Positions 6,156 to 13,301 of a stretch of 32,500 nucleotides of DNA are shown piece by piece. The DNA is from Deinococcus aquatilis DSM 23025 (lineage in GTDB: Bacteria > Deinococcota > Deinococci > Deinococcales > Deinococcaceae). The notes beneath the pieces were generated by a model. The model saw nothing but the letters and a program-made list of their open reading frames with translations, was not told the DNA's origin and did not search any database. Every line of letters starts with the position of its first letter. Positions within the stretch are counted from its first letter, which is position 1. The DNA is taken from the NCBI RefSeq assembly GCF_000378445.1, contig NZ_KB899744.1:1-32500 (forward strand), in the 5' to 3' direction. The position numbers and the translations under genes are program-made.

Positions 6156-9100
6156 CTACCCGCACTTGCTATACCCACACGCCTGGCACTTCAGGCAGCC
6201 TTCCTCGCGGATCACAGCCTTTTCCTCGCACACGGGGCAGCGTTCGCGGCTCATGCTGTCCATGCCCTCCACACTGACCCCCACCGGAGATATGGGCGGC
6301 GCGTCAGTGCTGCCACCCGCCAGCATCGGCAGAACTCCGGCGTCCATGTCTTTCTGGAAGGTCTCCAGCGCCACCGCGATCAGGTCGGCCTTGCTGCCCA
6401 CCAAGCGCCCGTTGTAGCTGCCGTACAGCCCCCCGTTCAGGCCGCGCAGGGTTTTGATGATGGCCTGTGCGGGCACGCCGTGCTGGAGGGCAATACTGAC
6501 CACCCGGCCCAGCGCCTCGCTATCGGCGTTGGCCTCATCGCCTGCCCGCCCACTGATGACCATCACTTCTACAGGTTTGCCGCCCAGATGGTTGACCGTG
6601 ACCAGAAAGCTTCGGCGGTGGCCGCTGGTCGGGTCGGTCAGCTTGACCATATCGGTGATGCCCTGCAAGCGGGCGGGGCGCTCGTAGATGGGGGCGGTGG
6701 AAGTGGCGGCGCGGGCGGCAGGTTGCGGTGCAGGAGCAGGAGCAGGCACGCTGACGGGTTCGGCCTTCAGGCTCTCCCCCATCACACTCTCGGCCATGCC
6801 AGCAGCGACCTGTGCGGTGGGGACTGGCTGGGCCGGAGCCTCGACGTCTTCCGCCTTCTTCTCCTTGGTCTTGCTGGTACTCAGCACCTGAAACTGGCGC
6901 GAGCCGTCGCGGTATACGGTGATGCCCTTGCAGCCGGTGCGGTAAGCCTCGCTGTAGGCATCCTGCACGTCCTGCACGGTGGCGCTGTTGGGCAGATTGA
7001 TGGTTTTGCTGAGGCTGTTGCCTGCGTACCCCTCGGCATCGAAGGCCACCTGCACCGTGCCCTGCATCCGCACATGATCGGCGGGCGCGATGTCGTGGGC
7101 GCACACGAACACCTGCTGGAGAGCGTCGGGAATAAAGGCCAGGCCCACCACGCTGCCGTGATTCTCAGACACGGCTTCCGTTACTTTGTCCCAGTTCCAG
7201 CCGCCCTGACCGTCCTCCATGTTGGCGGCAGGCGGGTAGGACGAGAGCAGTTCTACAAACAGCGGGGCCAACAGTGCCCGGTATTCGCTGCCGATCTTGC
7301 GCCAGATAAAGGGGCTGAACACGGGTTCGATGCCGCTGGACACCCCCATCAGCATACTTGTCGTCCCTGTTGGGGCAACAGTCAGCACCGCCACGTTGCG
7401 CCGGGGGGCGTGCGGCATCTTCTCCGCATTTCGGGTATAGACCGGGTACACGCCACGCTCTGCGCCAAGGCGTTCGCTTTCAGCAATGGCTTCTTGCCGG
7501 AGCGTTCCCATGATTTCGGCAATGGCCTGCCGTCCGGCGTCGCTGTCGTAGCGCAGGCCCAGTTTGATCAGGGCGTCGGCCAGTCCCATCACGCCCAGCC
7601 CGAGGCGCCGCAGGTCTTGCGAGGCGGTGCGGTTGTCTTCCAGCGCAAACACGTTCACGTCCAGCACGTCATCCAGGAACCGGACGCAGGTACGGACATC
7701 GGCGCGGAAGCTGGCAAAATCGAAGGTACTGCCCTGCACGTAGGCCGCCAGATTGATGGCGCCCAGATCACAGGGTTCTCCAACGGTGAGCGGAATCTCG
7801 CCGCAATTTACTGTATTTACATAACTAAAACATTCCTTTTGTCCAAAAGCAGAAGTTTTGTGATGTCCAATGTAGTAGTTGTGGAATTCGTCAACCGTGC
7901 CGTTATAAACATCTTCCCGGCCCACCTGAATCACAAAAACGACGCGGTGGTTGGCGACTGTTGCTCGGTCATTCAGCGCGGCGTAGGTGGACAGCCCCCC
8001 CGGATGAAGGCGCACGGGCACGCCCACACTCCGGCAGTGCATTTCCCATTCCTTTTTCAGTGGGCGGCGGCCCAAACGGAATTTCAGGTCGTTGAAGGCC
8101 CGGACTTGCCGCTCTGACGTGCTTTCACTGGTGCGCTGCATGGCGGCCTTTGCGGAGGCGCGCCCCAAAGCCGAGGCACGTTTCAGGCCGCACGGGTGGC
8201 AATAGCTGATTTCGCGGCGGCTCCACGGCTGCTCGTAGTGGGCGCCGCAGTCCTCGCAGGCACGGGTCACGATCGGGTAAAAATTGCCCACATGCCTCAC
8301 AGACACGTAGCCTGAATCGAGGGCCAACTGGTACAGATCAAAATTGTGGACAGTTTGGCGGGACTGACCTACGCCACGCGGCAGCGCTGGCAAACCGAGT
8401 TCCGCGGCCATGCGTTCAGAAAGCGCGTTGATGCTGCCCAACTCGCTTTCCCTATGCTCTGCGAAGCTTTGGGGCAAGCCCCGCTCTTTGGCATGGTCCT
8501 GCCATTCCCTGTTGGTAAAGCCCCGGCCCAAAGAGTCAGCCAATTCACGCGCTGCCCCCTCCAGTTCAGTATGGGTCATGCCAGAATGCCGCCCATTGCG
8601 TTCACCAGAAGTCAAGGCGCTCATCCGCTGTCTGTATGCGTTTTGAGCCGCCTCGCTGAGCTGGCCCCACCAACGCTCACGCATGGGATTGTTGTCACCC
8701 AACATGTCGGCACGGTGCAAGGCTTCATGCTCGTCACGGGTCATGATTTCCAGATTGGCGGGCGCGTTATTGAGTCCCTTATAGTCGCGGTGATGCACCA
8801 CTTCACCCGGCTGCAAGGAGCGCTCCGCAAAGAAAGTGGCAATCAGGCGGTGTTCCCCTACTGGCTGCCCTTTGCCACTCGTGAGCCACACATACTCCTG
8901 ACTCCGCTTGCCTGACCACCCCAAGGCATCATCAAAATTTCCATGAAAGCGCGTCAAGGCCGCCACCGAGTCTCCCGGCTGCAACGCCAATGCTTCCCGG
9001 CGTGTCCCATCTGTCAGGTTGAATTTGTGATTCCCAGTGACTTTGACCTTGAGGCCATCGTCAAAAGTAACCTCGTATACGGGCAGGGCCACCCCAGTCA

Positions 9101-11939
9101 GCCGGGGGTTTCGCATCCAACGAACAGCGGCCCGACCCCGATCATCGCGGGCATACACAGGAACGTCTTTGCCTTCGTCTGCCAGTTGCCTAAACGATAC
9201 TGCGCCGCGTCCATCCGCCACGGCCACCAACGTCTCTCCTGTTACACACGGATTCGTACTCCGAATCTGGTAGCGCTCGCCCAGATCCTTCAGGGCGCTG
9301 TATTCGTTCACGCGGTCGGCAAAAATCAGGCCGGGTTCGCCCGTACTCCACGCATGCTGAGCAATCTGATCCCACAGCCAGCGGGCCGGAATGCCGGGGC
9401 CAGAGTCGGCGGTCTGGTACACGGGAACGCCGCGTGCACCGTCGTCTGCACGGTCAGACAGGGTGGGCAGCGTGCCCGCGTAGGCTCCGGCCTGGGGCAT
9501 CAGCGCGTATTTGCCGGGAACGTCCTGCGCGGCAATCGGCCACACTGCATCGGCCTGCAACGCATCCCAGAACTTCTCGCCCACCAGAATGGAAATATTG
9601 AAGGTGGAAATATCGCCCTCGGCAGCCTCGCGGTCCAGATCTTTGGCGGTCAGGAAATCGAGTACGTCGGGGTGGTCGATGGAAATAGTCGCCATGCCCG
9701 CGCCGCGCCGGGTGTTGTGCGTTACAAGGCCGCCTGCAAGATAGGTATGGGTTTCGTCCACCGAGAGATCCAGCGTCAGAATTCGGCCACCAGGAGTCAC
9801 ATCCCGCACCTGCACGTAATATTCGGTTTCATCAAAGGCAGGCAAGGTCGCCGCGATCTGCAGATTCTGGCTGAGGGCGCGGTAGCCTGTGCCGGTGAGT
9901 CCCCGCTCGCCCCGAAGGTAACGCGACAAGGTTTTGCGTGTCTGGGTAAAGGCTGAGGGCGCACCTTTGCGGCCCGCAGGTAATCCAGCATGCACAGCCC
10001 CCAGCAGACCCGCTGCGTGGGGCAGCGGCCAAGCCGATTCCCGCGCCGGGTCTGGTCGGAAGTCTCGCATCGCTCCCAAACGGGAGTCAGCCAGCCAGCC
10101 TACGCGTTCGCGGTAGCGTTCCAGCCCCACGCCACTGACCACGTTCAGGCGGTAATGTTCGCGCCCCGAATACCGGTCTGCACGGGCCTCATAGCGCACG
10201 ATTTGAGCCGGAATTCCCAAACCCCCCAGCATCACCAACACGTCTTGGGCAAAGTCTGCCGAGGCGCAGGACAACTGCGGATAGCCGTGCAGCAGCGTGC
10301 CATCGGCCTCGAACAGGCCGCGCAGAAAAGCGCCGACCACTGGGCGCGGGGCTTGGCGCACTGCTCGCGGCACTTGCAGACCCAGCGTTTTGTCCTTCAG
10401 GAGTCCGTTGCGGGTCAGCCAACCCACCAGCCCTGCCGAGCGGGTCACAAAAATCACGCTTTTATCGTGGTCTTTTTGCTCTTGCCGAAGCTCCAGCCCA
10501 AACAGGTCGCGGAACAGGCGCGGCGTTTCCTGCATCATGACTGAGCCATGCGCCACGCAAAAGCCGATACGCTGGCCGCTGACAAAGCCGTCGCCCCACA
10601 GGTAGCCCAGCCAGAAGGCCAATTCTTCGGTGAGGGTGTCGGGGGTTCGCAGGGGTTTGGCGTTGGGGTGCAGCGTGCCCACCGGTTCCAGCAGCACGGG
10701 CGCTCCGGTGTGCTGATCGAGGACCTGAATGGCCCAGTCGCCCGCCTGCACCTGGTCCAGCCGCACCCACTCGCGCTCGCCGCTCTCGCGGAGCACCTTC
10801 AACTTGTGGTTGGGCGTGCCCTGCACTGTCAGGCCGTTTTGCAGTTGCACGCGCAGGGTGTCGGCCAGCCCGTTGTTGAATCCCTCGGGGCTATGCTTCC
10901 AGCCTGCGTCGGTGGCAACTTCTAGCGCATGGAGCTGATGCCCGAAACTGTGGGCGTCCACCAGTTCGCGCAGGCGCAGGGTGCCGCTGCTGGTATGGAC
11001 GAGAGTATCGGGATGCAGGCAGCCGCCCTGCCTCACCACCCGCAACACGGGCGAGTACACGAAGCGCAGCGTATTCACGGGGCCACTGCGCTCGGCTCCC
11101 CGGTTGGCCCACTCCAGAAAGTTGTCGAAGATTTCTATCAGAAAGCTGACCGGGCCGCTGCTGGTGCCGCCCGATCCCTTGATGGGTGCGCCCTCGGCCC
11201 GCATCTCCGAGAGGTCTATGCGTGGCTCCAGCCCCAGCTTGGCGTCTTCGGCCACTTTCGCTGCAGCGTCGGTGATTCCGCCCATATCGTCGGGCACAGT
11301 CTGCACGCCTTCGGGGAGCGCCCGCACGATCTGCACCCCATGTTGGCGGGCCTGCGCCACCAGTTCGGGCGAGATGGCCTGTCCGTAAATCACCCGCGTC
11401 CAGTTGCGAAGGGCCACTGGTTGCTTGTCGCCGTCGGGCTGCGTGGGCGGGCGCATCAGGCCCTGAATAAAGTCGGTCACGTCGGCGTGCGCAGCGCTCA
11501 TATAGGCCCAGCCGCGCACCCCCGCGTCACTACGGCTACCCTCGGCGCGGGGCAGATACACGTCCAGATTCACGCCGTTGCCGCCGCCTACCTTGGTCAC
11601 GAGGGCCAGTTTTTTGGCGACTTCCATCACGCCTTCAAAACTGGCGGGGTCGTGGGCGGTACTGCCCTGCACAAAGCAGTTCAGAACGTTGCCGTGCTGG
11701 GTTCCGGCGCCGGCCAACACGCGCCCACCGGGGCAAAACTTCTTCTCCTGCATCAGATCGAAGTATTTCTGTGCCCAGTCCTGCCGCGCCCCCGGCGCTT
11801 CGGCCCCCGCCACCCAGTTGGCAATTCTCCGAAACATGCCCGCGATATCGCCGTCGCCGGGTTGGAGATACTGGCGCTTGGCAATGTGCTGGGCGTTGTC
11901 ATCAAAGGAAGTAGAGGCCGGCACGGGAAGACTGGTCAT
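6156..11939 (-). CDS. nrdJ: Class II (B12-dependent) ribonucleotide reductase with two inteins
   Basis: A 1927-codon gene. After removal of two inteins (436 and 481 aa) the mature protein is about 1010 aa, normal for NrdJ. It reduces ribonucleotides to deoxyribonucleotides using adenosylcobalamin. Visible landmarks are the redox Cys C88 in LNCFV, the RQGG/TRRGA loop (split by intein 1), the NP/CGE thiyl-radical motif (split by intein 2), PTGTTS and SSGIEP of the active-site barrel, a C-terminal TSCPD-type domain after an Ala/Pro linker, and a final zinc-ribbon-like cluster (CPVC, CLKC and CGYSKCG) that should carry the redox cysteines. AAGGAG lies 8 nt before the ATG. Upstream are a long leader and a promoter at 12202-12231. 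It is convergent with the sugar dehydrogenase gene. No second subunit or nrdR is in view. Confidence 0.97.
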   Translation of the reverse strand: MTSLPVPASTSFDDNAQHIAKRQYLQPGDGDIAGMFRRIANWVAGAEAPGARQDWAQKYFDLMQEKKFCPGGRVLAGAGTQHGNVLNCFVQGSTAHDPASFEGVMEVAKKLALVTKVGGGNGVNLDVYLPRAEGSRSDAGVRGWAYMSAAHADVTDFIQGLMRPPTQPDGDKQPVALRNWTRVIYGQAISPELVAQARQHGVQIVRALPEGVQTVPDDMGGITDAAAKVAEDAKLGLEPRIDLSEMRAEGAPIKGSGGTSSGPVSFLIEIFDNFLEWANRGAERSGPVNTLRFVYSPVLRVVRQGGCLHPDTLVHTSSGTLRLRELVDAHSFGHQLHALEVATDAGWKHSPEGFNNGLADTLRVQLQNGLTVQGTPNHKLKVLRESGEREWVRLDQVQAGDWAIQVLDQHTGAPVLLEPVGTLHPNAKPLRTPDTLTEELAFWLGYLWGDGFVSGQRIGFCVAHGSVMMQETPRLFRDLFGLELRQEQKDHDKSVIFVTRSAGLVGWLTRNGLLKDKTLGLQVPRAVRQAPRPVVGAFLRGLFEADGTLLHGYPQLSCASADFAQDVLVMLGGLGIPAQIVRYEARADRYSGREHYRLNVVSGVGLERYRERVGWLADSRLGAMRDFRPDPARESAWPLPHAAGLLGAVHAGLPAGRKGAPSAFTQTRKTLSRYLRGERGLTGTGYRALSQNLQIAATLPAFDETEYYVQVRDVTPGGRILTLDLSVDETHTYLAGGLVTHNTRRGAGMATISIDHPDVLDFLTAKDLDREAAEGDISTFNISILVGEKFWDALQADAVWPIAAQDVPGKYALMPQAGAYAGTLPTLSDRADDGARGVPVYQTADSGPGIPARWLWDQIAQHAWSTGEPGLIFADRVNEYSALKDLGERYQIRSTNPCVTGETLVAVADGRGAVSFRQLADEGKDVPVYARDDRGRAAVRWMRNPRLTGVALPVYEVTFDDGLKVKVTGNHKFNLTDGTRREALALQPGDSVAALTRFHGNFDDALGWSGKRSQEYVWLTSGKGQPVGEHRLIATFFAERSLQPGEVVHHRDYKGLNNAPANLEIMTRDEHEALHRADMLGDNNPMRERWWGQLSEAAQNAYRQRMSALTSGERNGRHSGMTHTELEGAARELADSLGRGFTNREWQDHAKERGLPQSFAEHRESELGSINALSERMAAELGLPALPRGVGQSRQTVHNFDLYQLALDSGYVSVRHVGNFYPIVTRACEDCGAHYEQPWSRREISYCHPCGLKRASALGRASAKAAMQRTSESTSERQVRAFNDLKFRLGRRPLKKEWEMHCRSVGVPVRLHPGGLSTYAALNDRATVANHRVVFVIQVGREDVYNGTVDEFHNYYIGHHKTSAFGQKECFSYVNTVNCGEIPLTVGEPCDLGAINLAAYVQGSTFDFASFRADVRTCVRFLDDVLDVNVFALEDNRTASQDLRRLGLGVMGLADALIKLGLRYDSDAGRQAIAEIMGTLRQEAIAESERLGAERGVYPVYTRNAEKMPHAPRRNVAVLTVAPTGTTSMLMGVSSGIEPVFSPFIWRKIGSEYRALLAPLFVELLSSYPPAANMEDGQGGWNWDKVTEAVSENHGSVVGLAFIPDALQQVFVCAHDIAPADHVRMQGTVQVAFDAEGYAGNSLSKTINLPNSATVQDVQDAYSEAYRTGCKGITVYRDGSRQFQVLSTSKTKEKKAEDVEAPAQPVPTAQVAAGMAESVMGESLKAEPVSVPAPAPAPQPAARAATSTAPIYERPARLQGITDMVKLTDPTSGHRRSFLVTVNHLGGKPVEVMVISGRAGDEANADSEALGRVVSIALQHGVPAQAIIKTLRGLNGGLYGSYNGRLVGSKADLIAVALETFQKDMDAGVLPMLAGGSTDAPPISPVGVSVEGMDSMSRERCPVCEEKAVIREEGCLKCQACGYSKCG
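7806..9248 (-). mobile_element. NrdJ intein 2 (481 aa, HNH homing endonuclease)
   Basis: An in-frame element at NrdJ codons 898-1378, inserted between STNP and CGEIPL. It starts CVTGETLV (block A) and has block B VTGNHKF and block F TVDEFHNYYIG. It ends in TVN before the host Cys, so the usual penultimate His is replaced by Val. The central part carries an HNH nuclease motif (VVHHRDYKG with NNAPANLE downstream, around 8745-8812), two repeats of the kind found beside HNH homing endonucleases (LGRGFTNREW and LGRRPLKKEW), and a four-Cys zinc site (CEDC and CHPC). The last ~60 bp of the intein are only about one-third G+C, far below the flanking gene, a sign of more recent arrival. The host Cys after the junction is the reductase radical cysteine. 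Confidence 0.94.
9714..11021 (-). mobile_element. NrdJ intein 1 (436 aa, LAGLIDADG homing endonuclease)
   Basis: An in-frame protein-splicing element at NrdJ codons 307-742, between RQGG and TRRGA. It begins with Cys (CLHPDTLV, block A), has block B as GTPNHKL, and ends with the canonical THN followed by a Thr nucleophile on the host side. Between the splicing halves are two LAGLIDADG-type motifs, LGYLWGDGF and LRGLFEADG, so the endonuclease looks intact, with the two acidic catalytic residues present. Removing it restores the continuous reductase sequence RQGGTRRGA. Base composition is close to that of the host gene, which suggests longer residence than intein 2. Confidence 0.95.
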
Positions 11940-11947
11940 GGTGGAAA

Positions 11948-11975
11948 CTCCTTAGAGCAAACAGTGTCGTTTGCT
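11948..11975 (-). promoter_or_regulatory. nrdJ ribosome-binding site with adjacent hairpin
   Basis: On the minus strand AAGGAG (11953-11948) lies 8 nt before the nrdJ ATG. Just upstream is a perfect 7-bp inverted repeat AGCAAAC-GACACT-GTTTGCT (11975-11956). The hairpin ends 2 nt from the Shine-Dalgarno sequence and could affect ribosome access, or could serve as an operator. It does not look like the NrdR box. Confidence 0.6.
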
Positions 11976-12083
11976 TTTGACCGAACGGAGGGAGAGAGCG
12001 GCGGAAGTCTTGGGGACGCTGTCAGTGTTGATGAAAGCCTTAGAGGTCTTTTCTCTGGCGCTGCCCCATTCGAACAACTGCTC

Positions 12084-12167
12084 TCAAAGACGGGGAAAGT
12101 CCTGCGGCAGATGACAGGACACAGCAAACAGAAACTCACGCACCCAAGCAGCAGTCCGAGTCTTCAT
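12084..12167 (-). CDS. Possible 27-codon leader ORF in the nrdJ leader
   Basis: An ATG at 12167 opens a 27-codon frame (MKTRTAAW at the start, QDFPRL at the end) that stops at 12084, inside the predicted nrdJ leader. A weak GGAAGG stretch lies about 7 nt upstream. It may be chance; the only support is its place between a promoter and nrdJ. Confidence 0.2.
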   Translation of the reverse strand: MKTRTAAWVREFLFAVSCHLPQDFPRL

Positions 12168-12201
12168 TTCTGGCCTTCCCAAAACTAAAAATTGTTGCCC
12201 A

Positions 12202-12231
12202 ATTGTACGCCTATAACCAAATCAGGTACAA
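12202..12231 (-). promoter_or_regulatory. Probable nrdJ promoter
   Basis: On the minus strand, TTGTAC (-35, 12231-12226), an 18-nt spacer and TACAAT (-10, 12207-12202). The start would be near 12195, giving nrdJ an untranslated leader of about 255 nt, unusual in a window where many transcripts seem leaderless. I see no B12-box or other cobalamin riboswitch signature in that leader. Confidence 0.6.
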
Positions 12232-12264
12232 CAGGTTGTGAGGTGCTGACCCTTTAGATACAAG

Positions 12265-12325
12265 ATGCGGCCCCAATCCTCTGGAGAGGACGGGAGCCGA
12301 CGACGCCCCAAGGGGCGAATCTGGG
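12265..12325. other. GC-rich element with two adjacent dyads, unassigned
   Basis: Within the 417-bp non-coding region 11940-12356 lie two perfect palindromic dyads: TCCTCTGGAGAGGA (12277-12290) and CGCCCCAAGGGGCG (12304-12317), separated by CGGGAGCCGACGA. The density of structure suggests an RNA element or a protein-binding region. Read on the plus strand the GGGAGCC and GGGGCGAATC pieces recall riboswitch cores, but neither a complete known aptamer nor a downstream plus-strand gene is present. On the minus strand it lies after the zinc-ribbon gene and could be part of its 3' end. Confidence 0.4.
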
Positions 12326-12356
12326 ACAGTGTTAAAAGATTAAATAGAGAGGTAGC

Positions 12357-13076
12357 TCAGACATCCAGACGGATCAGGAAGCGGCCACAAGATGGGCACT
12401 TCACTGGAGGCAACTTGCCCAGAGCCGCTTTTTGCTGCACGTTGACGGGAAGATTTACATTGCAACCGCTGCAACTTCCGTTCTTGATCTCCACGACGCC
12501 CAGGCCCTTTTTGGCCTTGCGGATCATGTCGTATTCCTTCACGGTGCGGGCATCAAGGTTGGCGACCAGTTCGGCGCGTTCCTTACGTGCGCCCTCGCCC
12601 TGATCGCGCAGGGTCTGGACCCGCGCCTCGTCCTCTGTTTCCAGGGCGCTGAGGCTGGGGCGCAGGGCACGGTGTTCAGCCCGCAGTGCAGCGGCCTTTT
12701 CACCCAACTCGCGCTGCTGCTCACGCAGGGGCAACAGGTCTTCTTCCATCTCCTCGGCCCGCTCGCCCAACATCTGAATTCGGCTGCCGTACTGAGATTG
12801 GGCACGGGCATCGAAGGCGTTCTTTTCCTGCTCATCCTGGGCACGGGCAATCTGCTCGCGGGTGCCGGCAAGGTCTAGCTCCTGCTGGCGCACCTTTTTG
12901 TCGGTGGCCTCCAGCGTGATTTCGGTGTCTTCAAGGAGGTTGTTCAGGCGTTCTTGCTCGGCCCGTGCATTCCGGAGGGCGTCGGGAATGTTGCCTTCCT
13001 CGGCACGCAGGCGGTCAAGGTCCAGATCAAGATGCTGAACGCGGTGCAGGCGTGAAAGGGGTCCGGTGTCGCTCAT
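12357..13076 (-). CDS. Coiled-coil C4 zinc-ribbon protein (COG1579/CT398 family)
   Basis: A 239-aa protein. About residues 5-180 form a long charged heptad-rich coiled coil (Glu/Arg/Gln/Leu). The C-terminal 45 residues form a zinc ribbon with CSGC (202-205) and CPSC (227-230). The family is widespread; the zinc ribbon may bind nucleic acid and the coiled coil may mediate assembly, but no biochemical role is settled. An in-frame ATG further upstream (13187) exists; the ATG at 13076 is chosen because family similarity begins there and TAGACT sits 7 nt upstream on the minus strand, as for a leaderless promoter. It is divergent from the HRDC-fusion gene. Confidence 0.88.
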   Translation of the reverse strand: MSDTGPLSRLHRVQHLDLDLDRLRAEEGNIPDALRNARAEQERLNNLLEDTEITLEATDKKVRQQELDLAGTREQIARAQDEQEKNAFDARAQSQYGSRIQMLGERAEEMEEDLLPLREQQRELGEKAAALRAEHRALRPSLSALETEDEARVQTLRDQGEGARKERAELVANLDARTVKEYDMIRKAKKGLGVVEIKNGSCSGCNVNLPVNVQQKAALGKLPPVKCPSCGRFLIRLDV

Positions 13077-13083
13077 CAATATC

Positions 13084-13089
13084 AGTCTA
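13084..13089 (-). promoter_or_regulatory. Putative -10 box of a leaderless promoter (zinc-ribbon gene)
   Basis: TAGACT on the minus strand ends 7 nt before the ATG at 13076. There is no Shine-Dalgarno sequence. Confidence 0.5.
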
Positions 13090-13288
13090 CCCCCGAAGTG
13101 ACGCCCTACCCCGCTGCCGTCAATTCGGTCTCTGGGAGCGCAGGCCTGTTTACGCCGTTGCAGACGGACTGCAACACTGTTCAGCATGGGGCACGTGGCA
13201 CAGGCTCAGGCTTCCTTAACAGACCTGCCCGGCGCACCAATCTCCCTGATTGAGGGCGACGTATCAGCCAACTGGCCCCGGAGTGCGG

Positions 13289-13294
13289 CACAAT
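13289..13294 (+). promoter_or_regulatory. Putative -10 box of a leaderless promoter (HRDC-fusion gene)
   Basis: CACAAT ends 7 nt before the ATG at 13302. It differs from TATAAT at two positions. No good -35 box is seen. Confidence 0.4.
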
Positions 13295-13301
13295 AGGCAG
13301 C

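Noticed and set aside
6138..8117. Long plus-strand frame opposite nrdJ (659 codons)
   Set aside because: It is the complementary shadow of nrdJ in GC-rich DNA; the minus-strand frame has clear reductase and intein motifs.
10929..12188. Plus-strand frame of 419 codons at the nrdJ 5' end
   Set aside because: Shadow of nrdJ codons running into the leader; no recognisable domain.
11940..12200. Cobalamin riboswitch before the B12-dependent nrdJ
   Set aside because: No B12 box or GCCACTG motif on the minus strand; the closest word (GACACTG) is the loop side of a simple hairpin.
12265..12330. Glycine or cyclic-di-AMP riboswitch on the plus strand
   Set aside because: Only fragments of their cores are matched, the rest of each aptamer is missing, and no plus-strand gene follows.
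12347..12360. tRNA-like word GAGAGGTAGCTCAG
   Set aside because: It resembles a tRNA D-arm start, but no acceptor or anticodon arm follows, and the right half is the 3' end of the zinc-ribbon gene.
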